From positions 372,001-436,000 of the forward strand of contig NZ_FOBX01000002.1 of the NCBI RefSeq assembly GCF_900109945.1: a DNA stretch of 64,000 bases, in the 5' to 3' direction. Below, piece after piece: positions 28,305 to 37,573 of this stretch. The position numbers and the translations under genes were made by a program. Below the pieces are notes generated by a model, which did no database searches, had not been told where the DNA came from, and was given only the letters and a program-made list of their open reading frames with translations. Every line of letters begins with the position of its first letter. Within the stretch, counting starts at the first letter, position 1. The DNA comes from Bradyrhizobium sp. OK095 (GTDB lineage: Bacteria > Pseudomonadota > Alphaproteobacteria > Rhizobiales > Xanthobacteraceae).

Positions 28305-31178
28305 ATGTCTCTGATCGAAGAAATCGACTTCGGCACACCGCGCTCGAAATCGGAAACGATGGTGACGCTGACCATCGACGGCAATGAGGTCACGGTGCCC
28401 GAGGGCACCTCGATCATGCGGGCCGCGATGGACGCCGGCCACCAGATCCCAAAGCTCTGCGCGACCGACATGGTCGACGCGTTCGGCTCCTGCCGGCTCT
28501 GCGTCGTCGAGATCGAGGGTCGCGCCGGCACGCCGGCCTCCTGCACCACGCCGGCGATGAACGGCCTCGTCGTTCACACCCAGAGCGAAAAGCTGAAGAA
28601 GCTCCGCAAGGGCGTGATGGAGCTCTACATCTCCGACCATCCGCTCGACTGCCTCACTTGCGGCGCCAATGGCGATTGCGAATTGCAGGACATGGCGGGT
28701 GCCGTGGGCCTGCGCGACGTCCGCTACGGCTACGAGGGCGAGAACCACGTCTTTGCGAAATCCCATGGCGAGATCAACGCCGCCTGGATGCCGAAGGACG
28801 AGTCCAACCCGTATTTCACCTACGATCCCTCCAAGTGCATCGTCTGCTCGCGCTGCGTCCGCGCCTGCGAGGAAGTGCAAGGCACTTTTGCGCTGACGAT
28901 CTCCGGCCGCGGTTTTGACAGCCGCGTCTCGCCGGGCATGAGCGAGAGTTTCCTCGGCTCCGAATGCGTCTCCTGCGGCGCCTGCGTGCAGGCCTGCCCG
29001 ACTGCGACGCTGACGGAGAAATCGGTCATCGAGATCGGCCAGCCCGAGCACTCGGTCGTCACCACCTGCGCCTATTGCGGTGTCGGCTGCACGTTCAAGG
29101 CTGAGATGCGCGGCGAGGAAGTCGTGCGCATGGTGCCCTACAAGGACGGCAAGGCCAATCGCGGCCATTCCTGCGTCAAGGGCCGCTTCGCCTGGGGCTA
29201 CACCAACCACAAGGAGCGCATCCTCAATCCGATGATCCGCGAGCGGATCGAGGATCCCTGGAAGGAAGTCTCCTGGGACGAAGCGTTCAGCTTCGCTGCG
29301 GCGAAGATGCGCGGCATCCAGAAGAAATACGGCCGCGACGCCATCGGCGGCATCACCTCGTCCCGCTGCACCAACGAAGAAACCTATCTGGTGCAGAAGC
29401 TGATCCGCGCCGGCTTCGGCAACAACAATGTCGACACCTGCGCCCGCGTCTGCCACTCGCCGACCGGCTATGGCCTGTCGGTCACCTTCGGCACCTCGGC
29501 CGGCACGCAGGATTTCGACTCGGTGGAGGACACCGACGTCGCCATGATCATCGGCGCCAATCCGGCCTCGGCTCATCCCGTCTTCGCCTCGCGCCTGAAG
29601 AAGCGGCTGCGCCAGGGCGCAAAACTGATCGTGATCGATCCGCGCCGCACCGAGATGGTGGAATCGCCGCATGTGAAGGCGCTGCATCTGCCGCTGATGC
29701 CCGGCACCAACGTTGCGGTCGTGACGGCGCTGGCGCATGTCATCGTCACCGAGGGCCTCGCCAACGAAGCCTTCATCCGCGAGCGCTGCGACTGGAGCGA
29801 GTTCGAGGAATGGGCCGCCTTCGTCGCCCAGCCCAAGCATAGCCCGGAAGCCACCGCGATTCTCACCGGCGTCGATCCGACGGTCCTGCGCGAAGCGGCC
29901 CGCATCTACGCCACCGGCGGCAATGGCGCGATCTATTACGGACTTGGCGTCACCGAGCACAGTCAGGGCTCGACCACGGTGATCGCGATCGCCAACCTCG
30001 CGATGGTCACCGGCAATATCGGCCGTCCCGGCGTCGGCGTGAACCCGCTGCGCGGCCAGAACAACGTGCAAGGCGCGTGCGACATGGGCTCGTTCCCGCA
30101 CGAGCTGCCCGGCTATCGCCATATCTCGGGCGAGGCCGTGCGCGACCAGTTCGAGGCGCTCTGGAACGTCAAGCTCAACCCGGAGCCGGGCCTGCGCATT
30201 CCCAACATGTTCGATGCCGCGATCGAAGGCACCTTCATGGGCATCTACGTCCAGGGCGAGGACATTCTCCAGTCCGATCCCAACACCAAGCATGTGGTGG
30301 CGGCGCTGTCGGCGATGGAATGCGTCATCGTTCACGACCTCTTCCTGAACGAGACCGCCAACTACGCCCACGTCTTCCTGCCCGGCTCGAGCTTCCTCGA
30401 GAAGGACGGCACCTTCACCAACGCCGAACGCCGCATCCAGCGCATCCGCAAGGTGATGACGCCGAAGAACGGCATGGCCGACTGGGAGGTCACCATCGGC
30501 CTTGCCAAGGCGATGGGCTTCGAGATGAACTACAGCCATCCGTCCGAGATCATGGACGAGATCGCGGCGCTGACGCCGACCTTCACGGGCGTCTCCTACG
30601 CCAAGCTCGACGAGCTCGGCTCGGTGCAGTGGCCCTGCAACGAGAAGGCGCCGGAGGGCACGCCGGTGATGCATATCGACGGCTTCGTCCGCGGCAAGGG
30701 CAAGTTCATCGTCACCGAATATGTCGCGACCGACGAGCGCACCGGTCCCCGTTTCCCGCTGCTGCTCACCACCGGCCGCATCCTCAGCCAGTACAATGTC
30801 GGCGCGCAGACGAGGCGCACCGAGAATGTGGTCTGGCATGCCGAGGACCGGTTGGAGATCCACCCGCACGACGCCGAGCTGCGCGGCGTGCGCGACGGCG
30901 ACTGGGTACGGCTGAAGAGCCGCGCCGGCGAGACCACGCTGCGCGCGGAGATCACCGACCGCGTGTCGCCGGGCGTCGTCTACACCACCTTCCATCATCC
31001 GGACACACAGGCCAACGTGATCACGACCGAGTATTCGGACTGGGCCACCAATTGCCCCGAATACAAGGTCACGGCGGTGCAGATCTCGCCGTCGAACGGC
31101 CCGTCCGACTGGCAGAAGTCCTATGACGAGCAGGCGCGGCACTCCCGCCGCATCGCGCCGGCCGAGGCTGCGGAGTAA
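28305..31178 (+). CDS. fdsA: NAD-dependent formate dehydrogenase alpha (molybdenum) subunit
   Basis: A 957-residue catalytic subunit that oxidises formate to CO2 at a bis-MGD cofactor. In order: a 2Fe-2S ferredoxin domain (GSCRLCVVEIEG), the His/Cys cluster of NuoG (DCLTCGANGDCELQ), two 4Fe-4S clusters (CIVCSRCVRAC and CVSCGACVQACP), a further 4Fe-4S binding CAYCGVGC, then the molybdopterin domains. The active-site residue is Cys383 in CARVCHSPTGYG, so this is the cysteine, not selenocysteine, form. An AGGAG site lies before the ATG, 10 bases after fdsB. Full length and apparently intact. Confidence 0.95.
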   Translation: MSLIEEIDFGTPRSKSETMVTLTIDGNEVTVPEGTSIMRAAMDAGHQIPKLCATDMVDAFGSCRLCVVEIEGRAGTPASCTTPAMNGLVVHTQSEKLKKLRKGVMELYISDHPLDCLTCGANGDCELQDMAGAVGLRDVRYGYEGENHVFAKSHGEINAAWMPKDESNPYFTYDPSKCIVCSRCVRACEEVQGTFALTISGRGFDSRVSPGMSESFLGSECVSCGACVQACPTATLTEKSVIEIGQPEHSVVTTCAYCGVGCTFKAEMRGEEVVRMVPYKDGKANRGHSCVKGRFAWGYTNHKERILNPMIRERIEDPWKEVSWDEAFSFAAAKMRGIQKKYGRDAIGGITSSRCTNEETYLVQKLIRAGFGNNNVDTCARVCHSPTGYGLSVTFGTSAGTQDFDSVEDTDVAMIIGANPASAHPVFASRLKKRLRQGAKLIVIDPRRTEMVESPHVKALHLPLMPGTNVAVVTALAHVIVTEGLANEAFIRERCDWSEFEEWAAFVAQPKHSPEATAILTGVDPTVLREAARIYATGGNGAIYYGLGVTEHSQGSTTVIAIANLAMVTGNIGRPGVGVNPLRGQNNVQGACDMGSFPHELPGYRHISGEAVRDQFEALWNVKLNPEPGLRIPNMFDAAIEGTFMGIYVQGEDILQSDPNTKHVVAALSAMECVIVHDLFLNETANYAHVFLPGSSFLEKDGTFTNAERRIQRIRKVMTPKNGMADWEVTIGLAKAMGFEMNYSHPSEIMDEIAALTPTFTGVSYAKLDELGSVQWPCNEKAPEGTPVMHIDGFVRGKGKFIVTEYVATDERTGPRFPLLLTTGRILSQYNVGAQTRRTENVVWHAEDRLEIHPHDAELRGVRDGDWVRLKSRAGETTLRAEITDRVSPGVVYTTFHHPDTQANVITTEYSDWATNCPEYKVTAVQISPSNGPSDWQKSYDEQARHSRRIAPAEAAE

Positions 31179-31182
31179 CGGC

Positions 31183-32016
31183 ATGCACGTGCCGGTCCAG
31201 GCCATCGACCGCGAGATCTGGCGTGACGGCGTCGCGTCCGAAGGGGCGCGGCTGATCCCGGAGGAGACGCCGCTGGCGCTGACTTATAATGGCGGCACCT
31301 ATGCCGTCATGATGGGGACGCCGCAGAACCTCGAAGATTTTGCCGTCGGTTTCAGCCTGGACGAAGGCATCATCAAGTCGGTCGATGACATCAAGTCGCT
31401 CGAAATCGTCCGCCTCGACGACGGCATCGAGCTGCAGATGTGGCTGGCCTCGGAAGATGGCGCGCGCATCAGCGAACGCCGCCGCCATATCGCAGGTCCA
31501 ACCGGCTGCGGCATCTGCGGCATCGACTCGATTGCGGAGGCAATTCGGCCCGCAGCCGTGGTGCCGCAAGGGACCAGCTTCACGCCGCAACACATCATGG
31601 CGGCGATGCAGGCGATCGCGCCCCTGCAATCGATCAACATGCAGACCCGCGCGGTCCACGCCGCAGCCTTCTGGTCGCCGTCGAATGGCATCGTGGCCTT
31701 GCGCGAAGACGTCGGCCGCCATAACGCGCTCGACAAGCTCGCAGGCTCGCTGGCGCGCAGCCGGACCGACGCAAGCGTCGGCATGGTGCTGCTGACCAGC
31801 CGCGTGTCGGTCGAGATGGTACAAAAGACGGCTGCCATCGGCGCGCCTGTGCTGGTCGCGGTCTCCGCGCCTACCGCGCTCGCGGTTCGCACTGCGGAGG
31901 CCGCCGGCATCACGCTGATCGCGATTGCCCGCAGCGACGGGTTTGAAGTGTTCACGCACCAGGGCCGCGTCACGGCCCTTCGTGCTCAGGAGATTGTCGA
32001 TGTCGTCGCCTGCTGA
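31183..32016 (+). CDS. fdhD: Formate dehydrogenase accessory sulfurtransferase
   Basis: A 277-residue FdhD protein that moves sulfur from a cysteine desulfurase to the molybdenum cofactor before its insertion in FdsA; without it the enzyme is inactive. The GPTGCGICG motif gives the two essential cysteines Cys109 and Cys112, and VGRHNALDKLAG is the conserved late motif. The start at 31183 follows the fdsA stop by 4 bases with a GGAG site overlapping the fdsA end. Its last 17 bases overlap fdsD. The place inside the operon supports dedicated service to FdsA. Confidence 0.94.
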   Translation: MHVPVQAIDREIWRDGVASEGARLIPEETPLALTYNGGTYAVMMGTPQNLEDFAVGFSLDEGIIKSVDDIKSLEIVRLDDGIELQMWLASEDGARISERRRHIAGPTGCGICGIDSIAEAIRPAAVVPQGTSFTPQHIMAAMQAIAPLQSINMQTRAVHAAAFWSPSNGIVALREDVGRHNALDKLAGSLARSRTDASVGMVLLTSRVSVEMVQKTAAIGAPVLVAVSAPTALAVRTAEAAGITLIAIARSDGFEVFTHQGRVTALRAQEIVDVVAC

Positions 32017-32233
32017 CCGCCTCGTCTACATGGCCAACCAGATCGGCACGTTCTTCCGCAGCCAGGGCCACGACAAGGCCGTGCCGGGGATCGCCGACCA
32101 TATCAAGAAGTTCTGGGATCCCCGGATGAAGCGGGCGATCTTCGCGCATCTCGACGCGGGCGGCGCGGGTCTGGAGCCGAACGTGATCGAGGCCCTCACC
32201 TCGCTGAAGCAGAGCCTTCCAGCTGCGTCCTGA
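32000..32233 (+). CDS. fdsD: NAD-dependent formate dehydrogenase delta subunit
   Basis: A 77-residue FdsD subunit, needed for assembly or stability of the Fds complex, with the family start RLVYMANQIGTFFRSQGHDKA and the central IADHIKKFWDPRMK. AGGAG lies 7 bases before the ATG, within the end of fdhD. It is the last gene of the operon. Its 3' end overlaps the 3' end of the convergent glnE by 38 bases, leaving no room for a terminator between them. Confidence 0.92.
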   Translation: MSSPADRLVYMANQIGTFFRSQGHDKAVPGIADHIKKFWDPRMKRAIFAHLDAGGAGLEPNVIEALTSLKQSLPAAS

Positions 32234-35174
32234 AGATACGCCGCACCTCGCCCTGCGTCTCCTTCACACGCGCCTCCAGCGACGAGAAATCAGGCGCATC
32301 ACCTGCGCGTGCCATCACGCGCTGGAGGTCGGTGCCGGCGGTATCAGGCTTGAAGCCGTCGCTGACGCACAGCCGCAGGATCTGCGTCAAATCGTGATAG
32401 AGCCGCGCAGCGGCACGCAGGATCTCGGCCTCCGACTGCGCGAGCACGCCGAGCCTGGCTGCATTGTCGAGCACCTGGAGCGTACTGACGTCGAGAATGT
32501 CAGGCTTGTGATGGGCATGCACGAGCTGGAGATATTGCGCGATGAAGTCGATGTCGATCATGCCGCCGGCGGCATATTTGAGATCCCAATGGTCGCTCTC
32601 GCCCTTCTCCTGCGCGATCGCGCGCCGCATGTCGGCGACGTCATTGGCGATGATCGTGCCATCGCGGCGGCGGGTCAGGACATCGCGGATGACGCGCTCG
32701 ATCTGCTCGCGGAATTCAGGCGATGCCGACACCACGCGTGCGCGCGTCAGCGCCATGTGCTCCCAGGTCCAGGCCTCGTTGGCCTGATAATCGGCGAAGG
32801 ACGCAAGGCTCGACGCGACCGGGCCGGCGCGCCCTGACGGGCGCAGCCGCATGTCGATCTCGTAGAGCACGCCGTAATTGGTGCGCGTCGTGAAGGCGCT
32901 GATCAGGCGCTGGGTGAAGCGGGCGAAATAATGCGCGCCCTGGAGCGATTTCGCTCCGTCCGAGTCCGGAGTCTCACCGTCGAAATCGTAGAGCAGGATC
33001 AAATCGAGATCGGAAGAGGCCGTCATCTCGCGGCTGCCGAGCCGGCCCATCGCGATGATGGCGGTCTCCTGCCCCTTGATCCGGCCATGCTGGGCGGCAA
33101 AGCGGTCGGCGACGAGGCCATGCACAGTGTGGACGGTGCCTTCGGCAACGTCGGCAAAGGCGGTGCTCGCCTGTTGCGCCGAGACGGTGCCCGACAGGAT
33201 GCGCGTGCCGATCAGGAACAGGCTCTCTTGCCCGAACAGGCGCAAGCGATCGAGGAATTCTTCATATGAAGCGGCATCCTGCACCGTGGCCGCAAGCCGT
33301 GCCGACAACTGCTGCTTGTCCGGCATCGCGCCGAAGAAGCGCGGGTCGATCAGGCCGTCCATCAGCTGCGGCTTGCGCGCCAGCATCTCGCCAAGCCGGG
33401 GCGCTGCCCCCAGCACCAGCGCCACCAGCGCGACGAGGTCGCGGTTCTGGCCGAGCAGCGTGATCAGCCGGCCGCCACGCTGGAGCGCCCCGAGGAAATG
33501 ATCGAACGACACGACGGCGCGGTCCGGCGCCTCGGCATGCGCCAGGCCGTCGATCAGGGCCGGCACGAATTCGATGAAGGCGCTTCGCGTCGCCTCATTG
33601 CGGAACACCCGATAGTCGCCGGTGATCCAGTCGCGCAAGGTCTGCCCGACCGCGGCGGGCTTCTTGAAGCCGAGCGTCGTCAGATGCTGGAGCAGGCGCG
33701 GATCGTCGGGACCCGCACCGTAGTCGAGCGCCGGCAGCTTTGCCGTGCCGGTCGGGTCGCCCTCGAACAGTTTTTCGTAGTGGCCCTGGACGATTTCGAG
33801 CTGCCGCAGCAGGTCGCGCGCAAAGGCTTCGCGATCGGGATAGCCGAAGAAGCGGGCAAAGCGCTCGACCGCCTCCTTGTCGTCGGGCAGCGCATGGGTC
33901 TGCTCGTCCGCGACCATCTGGAGGCGGTGCTCGACCCGGCGGAGGAATTCGTACGCCCTGGTCAGCTCGTCGCGCGCTGTGAAGGTGATCCAGTTGCTGT
34001 TCGCGAGCACATTGAGCGCGGCGAGCGTCGGCCGCACCCGCAATTCGCGATGGCGGCCGCCGGCGATCAGCTGCTGGGTCTGCGCGAAAAACTCGATCTC
34101 GCGGATTCCGCCACGGCCGACCTTGACGTTGTGGCCTTCGACCGCGACCTCGCTCTGGCCGCGATAGGTCTGCATCTGCCGCTTCATGTCGTGGACGTCG
34201 GCGAGCGCTGCGAAGTCGAGATGCTTGCGCCAGACGAACGGCGCGATCTCGGCCAGCAGCGCCTCGCCCGCCCTCGCATCGCCGGCACAGGCGCGCGCCT
34301 TGATCATCGCGGCGCGCTCCCATGTGCGCCCTTCCCGCTCGTAGTAATGCAGCGCGGCGTCACGGGAGATCGCAACTTGCGTCGAGGACGGATCGGGACG
34401 CAGACGCAGATCGACGCGGAAGACGTAACCGTCATAAGTGCGCTGCTGGAGGATGCGCGCCATCCCCTGCGTGACACGGACGAAGAACGGCTGCGGCTCG
34501 AGGTCGGGCGCCAGCGTCGTGTTATCAGGGTCGAAGAACACGATGAGATCGATGTCGCTGGAATAGTTCAGCTCGCCCGCCCCCATCTTGCCCATGGCGA
34601 GCACGATCAGGCCGCAGCCTTCCTCGGGGGCTTCAGGGTTGGGCGGCAGGATCTTTCCACGTGCGGCTTCCTGCCGCAGCAGGAACTGGAGCGCCGCCTG
34701 CACCGAGGACACCGCGACGTCGGTCAGCGCCGCCGTCACCCGCATCACCGGCCAGACCCCGCCGATGTCGCACAGCGCGATCAGAAGTGCGGCCTCCGCC
34801 TTCATGCGGCGAAGCAGCCGCATCACCTCGGCCTCGTCGCCTGCCGCGAGCACCGCGTCCCTCGCCTCGGCGATCAGTGCGGCGAGATGCAGATCCGGAT
34901 CGCATTCGAGCAGCCGGATCAGGCGCAGCGCATCAGCGCGCACCAGATCGAACAGATAGGGCGAGAATTCGGCAATGCCGGCCAGGATATTTCGGGCGAA
35001 GGGATGAACCAGCAACGCTCCAAGATGGCTCGATTGTGCCGGCTCGAGCTCGGCCAGCCAATCGTCAAAACGTCGTTCGTCGGTTGTGGAAGCGGCAATA
35101 TGGGGAGCCTCCGCGAAGCGCGCGGCCAGGCTCTCACCATGCTTGTCCGCGTTTCCCGGCGCGGAGTGGTTCAT
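32196..35174 (-). CDS. glnE: Bifunctional glutamine synthetase adenylyltransferase/deadenylase
   Basis: A 992-residue two-headed nucleotidyltransferase that adenylylates and deadenylylates glutamine synthetase under control of PII. Each half has a G-x-x-D-x-D site: SSDIDL with Asp207 and Asp209, and SSDLDL at about 722-724. Family length (about 950-1000) is normal. Its ATG overlaps the stop of the upstream histidine kinase gene by four bases (ATGA), so it is translationally coupled to a two-component system. Its end overlaps convergent fdsD by 38 bases. Function is well established for the family. Confidence 0.95.
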   Translation of the reverse strand: MNHSAPGNADKHGESLAARFAEAPHIAASTTDERRFDDWLAELEPAQSSHLGALLVHPFARNILAGIAEFSPYLFDLVRADALRLIRLLECDPDLHLAALIAEARDAVLAAGDEAEVMRLLRRMKAEAALLIALCDIGGVWPVMRVTAALTDVAVSSVQAALQFLLRQEAARGKILPPNPEAPEEGCGLIVLAMGKMGAGELNYSSDIDLIVFFDPDNTTLAPDLEPQPFFVRVTQGMARILQQRTYDGYVFRVDLRLRPDPSSTQVAISRDAALHYYEREGRTWERAAMIKARACAGDARAGEALLAEIAPFVWRKHLDFAALADVHDMKRQMQTYRGQSEVAVEGHNVKVGRGGIREIEFFAQTQQLIAGGRHRELRVRPTLAALNVLANSNWITFTARDELTRAYEFLRRVEHRLQMVADEQTHALPDDKEAVERFARFFGYPDREAFARDLLRQLEIVQGHYEKLFEGDPTGTAKLPALDYGAGPDDPRLLQHLTTLGFKKPAAVGQTLRDWITGDYRVFRNEATRSAFIEFVPALIDGLAHAEAPDRAVVSFDHFLGALQRGGRLITLLGQNRDLVALVALVLGAAPRLGEMLARKPQLMDGLIDPRFFGAMPDKQQLSARLAATVQDAASYEEFLDRLRLFGQESLFLIGTRILSGTVSAQQASTAFADVAEGTVHTVHGLVADRFAAQHGRIKGQETAIIAMGRLGSREMTASSDLDLILLYDFDGETPDSDGAKSLQGAHYFARFTQRLISAFTTRTNYGVLYEIDMRLRPSGRAGPVASSLASFADYQANEAWTWEHMALTRARVVSASPEFREQIERVIRDVLTRRRDGTIIANDVADMRRAIAQEKGESDHWDLKYAAGGMIDIDFIAQYLQLVHAHHKPDILDVSTLQVLDNAARLGVLAQSEAEILRAAARLYHDLTQILRLCVSDGFKPDTAGTDLQRVMARAGDAPDFSSLEARVKETQGEVRRIFRTQLEGSASAR

Positions 35175-36625
35175 GCCACCTTCTGTGGCACATCCGCTAT
35201 TGGAGGAGCAACCCTGTCGCCTGCGCGCGCCGGCAGCACCAGCGTGGCGACGAGACCCGGATGGGCATCACTCAGCCGCAATTCGCCGCCATGAAGCGTC
35301 GCAACCGCGGAGGCGAGGCTGAGGCCGAGGCCTGAGCCCGGCAGCGTGCGGCTGGCTTCAAGCCGCACGAATCGCTCGACGGCATGCTTGCGGTCAGCCT
35401 CGGGGATGCCGGGGCCGCGATCGGTGACGCTGAGCAGCACCTGGTCGCCCTCGCGTCTCGCTTCGATCGTGATCTGCCTGGAGTCCATGCTGACCACGGT
35501 TCCACCTGTCAGCGCGACCGGCTTGCCGTATTTGATGGCGTTCTCGACCAGATTGGCGAGCGCCTGGCTGATCAATTCGCGGTTGGCATGAACCGGTGTC
35601 GGGTCGGCCTTCACCTTGAGCGTCATGCCGTCGTCCTCGGCCAGCGGCTCGTAGAGCTCGTGGATGCCGCCCGCGACATCGGCCGCGTCGAAATCGTCCA
35701 TGTTGCCGCGTGCCTGCCCGGACTCGGCGCGCGCGATCATCAGCAGCGCGTTGAAGGTGCGGATCAGGCCGTCGGATTCCTCGATGGTCCGCTCCAGCGC
35801 GGCACGGTAATCGGCCTCGCTGCCCGATTTCGCCAGCGCCTCCTCGGCGCGGTTGCGCAGGCGCGTCAGCGGCGTCTTGAGGTCGTGGGCGATGTTGTCG
35901 GAGACTTCCTTCAGCCCCGCCATCAGCGCCTCGATCCGCTCCAGCATGGCGTTGAGGTTTTCCGCAAGACGATCGAGCTCGTCGCCGCTGCGCCCCACCG
36001 GCAGGCGTCCGCTGAGATCCCCGGTCATGATGCGCTGCGCGGTGCCGGTCATGGCATCGATGCGCCTCAACACCCTGCGTGCGACGAAGATGCCGCCGCC
36101 GAGGCCGAGCACCACGACGATCAGGACCGACCATTGCGCCGCCTTCGCCACGATGCCGAACAGGCGCCGCCGCTCGTCGAGATCGCGGCCGATCAGCAGA
36201 CGAAAACCGTTCTCCAATTCGGTGACGCGCACCAGCGCGCGGTGATCGCGCTCGTTCGCATCCTCGATCCGCCTGTAGGCCGTCTCCGTCCAGCCGCGCG
36301 TTGCCATCACGCCGGGCGCCAGCGAACCGACATTGCCGGCAACCGCCTGCCCGGTCGGCGTGGTCACGAGGTAGAGGTTGGCGCCCGGCCGCAGCGCACG
36401 ATATTCGATCGCGCGCACGAGGCCGAACAAGCCGCGGCGCCCGTAGATCTCGTTGATCTCCGAGGTCTCGGAATTGACCGTCTGCGTGATCTCTTCGGTG
36501 ATCAGCCGCCGCGTATTCCAGGCGAAATAGCCGAGCAGCGACGCCGCGAAGATCGCAAACAAAAACAGGTAGACCAGCGTCAGCCGGAATGCCGTGGTGC
36601 GGATGAGTTTACCGAATGCCGTCAC
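35171..36625 (-). CDS. Two-component sensor histidine kinase
   Basis: A 484-residue membrane kinase. Membrane segments lie at about 14-36 and 165-183 around a periplasmic domain of about 130 residues; a HAMP domain covers about 185-237. The H-box is VSDNIAHDLKTPLTRLRNR with His247, and the ATPase domain has NLVENAIKYG, DRGPGI and GSGLGLSLA. Its start overlaps the response regulator by 17 bases and its stop overlaps glnE. The order degP, regulator, kinase, glnE on one strand suggests envelope-stress sensing, but the signal is unknown. Confidence 0.9.
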   Translation of the reverse strand: MTAFGKLIRTTAFRLTLVYLFLFAIFAASLLGYFAWNTRRLITEEITQTVNSETSEINEIYGRRGLFGLVRAIEYRALRPGANLYLVTTPTGQAVAGNVGSLAPGVMATRGWTETAYRRIEDANERDHRALVRVTELENGFRLLIGRDLDERRRLFGIVAKAAQWSVLIVVVLGLGGGIFVARRVLRRIDAMTGTAQRIMTGDLSGRLPVGRSGDELDRLAENLNAMLERIEALMAGLKEVSDNIAHDLKTPLTRLRNRAEEALAKSGSEADYRAALERTIEESDGLIRTFNALLMIARAESGQARGNMDDFDAADVAGGIHELYEPLAEDDGMTLKVKADPTPVHANRELISQALANLVENAIKYGKPVALTGGTVVSMDSRQITIEARREGDQVLLSVTDRGPGIPEADRKHAVERFVRLEASRTLPGSGLGLSLASAVATLHGGELRLSDAHPGLVATLVLPARAGDRVAPPIADVPQKVA

Positions 36626-37289
36626 GGATCATATACCCGGCGCCGCGGATCGTGTGCAGCAGCGGCCGCTCGAAACCCTTGTCGATCTTGGAGCGCAGCC
36701 GCGAAATGTGCACGTCGATCACGTTGGTTTGCGGATCGAAATGATAGTCCCAGACATTCTCCAGCAGCATGGTGCGCGTCACCACCTGGCCGGCATGCTT
36801 CATCAAATATTCGAGCAGGCGGAATTCGCGCGGCTGGAGCGTCAGCTCGTCCTTGCCGCGGGCAACGCGATGGGACAGACGGTCGAGCTCGAGATCGCCG
36901 ACACGGTAGAGCGTGTCCTCGGCGGGACCGCCGCGGCGACGCGACAGCACCTCGACCCGGGCCAGCAGCTCGGCGAAGGAATAGGGCTTTGGCAGATAGT
37001 CGTCGCCGCCGGCGCGCAGACCCTTGATGCGGTCGTCGACCTGGCCGAGCGCGGAGAGAATCAGCACCGGCGTGGTGTCGTCCTTGGCGCGCAGCGCGCC
37101 GATCAGCGACAGGCCGTCGCGCTTGGGCAGCATGCGGTCGACCACCAGCACGTCGTACTCGCCGTTCTCGGCCATGGCGAGGCCCTCCTCGCCGTCGGCG
37201 GCGTGGTCGGCAATATGTCCGACCTCGCGAAACGCCTTCACGAGGTAGTCGGCGGATTCGCGGTCGTCTTCAATGATGAGGAGGCGCAT
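36609..37289 (-). CDS. OmpR-family response regulator
   Basis: A 226-residue regulator. The receiver domain has Asp8/Asp9, the phospho-acceptor Asp51 (VVDRMLPKRDG) and a conserved Lys in LPKPYSFAELLARV. The C-terminal winged helix (about 128-222) has the recognition region NVIDVHISRLRSKID. I start at 37289 (MRLLIIEDD), the standard family start; an upstream in-frame start would add 36 unlike residues. It is paired with the kinase that follows. A hairpin lies in the 284-base gap to degP upstream, so it may be made from its own promoter. Confidence 0.9.
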   Translation of the reverse strand: MRLLIIEDDRESADYLVKAFREVGHIADHAADGEEGLAMAENGEYDVLVVDRMLPKRDGLSLIGALRAKDDTTPVLILSALGQVDDRIKGLRAGGDDYLPKPYSFAELLARVEVLSRRRGGPAEDTLYRVGDLELDRLSHRVARGKDELTLQPREFRLLEYLMKHAGQVVTRTMLLENVWDYHFDPQTNVIDVHISRLRSKIDKGFERPLLHTIRGAGYMIRDGIR

Positions 37290-37403
37290 CGTGCGTTCGG
37301 CGGCGGTCAAGGGGGTCAACCTTCTCTGAACATGGCGCGAGCGGCAATCGCATGCAAGCCAGGCAAACGGGACTTGGGCGAAAACCTGGGTAGGCAAAAG
37401 GGC

Positions 37404-37434
37404 GGGCGGTGAAGCTGGGGGGACCTCACCGCCC
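37404..37434 (-). terminator. Hairpin between degP and the response regulator gene
   Basis: Perfect 9-bp stem GGGCGGTGA/TCACCGCCC with a 13-base loop in the 284-base gap. No T-run follows, so it may reduce rather than end read-through from degP. No other feature was found in this gap. Confidence 0.4.
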
Positions 37435-37573
37435 TAGGCCTTCCGACGGAGGGGGGCGTAATTCCACCGGAAGGTAGACTGGGGAAGCGAAATTTACGCT
37501 GCTCCCCCGAAGGGCGTCGTCGGCGGGGGCGACTAATGCCGGCGACACCCCTCATTCGTAGGCCTCCTGAGGC

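Noticed and set aside
28227..31205. 992-codon open frame on the minus strand
   Set aside because: It is fully antisense to fdsA, whose iron-sulfur and molybdopterin motifs are clear. Long antisense frames arise from high GC at third codon positions.
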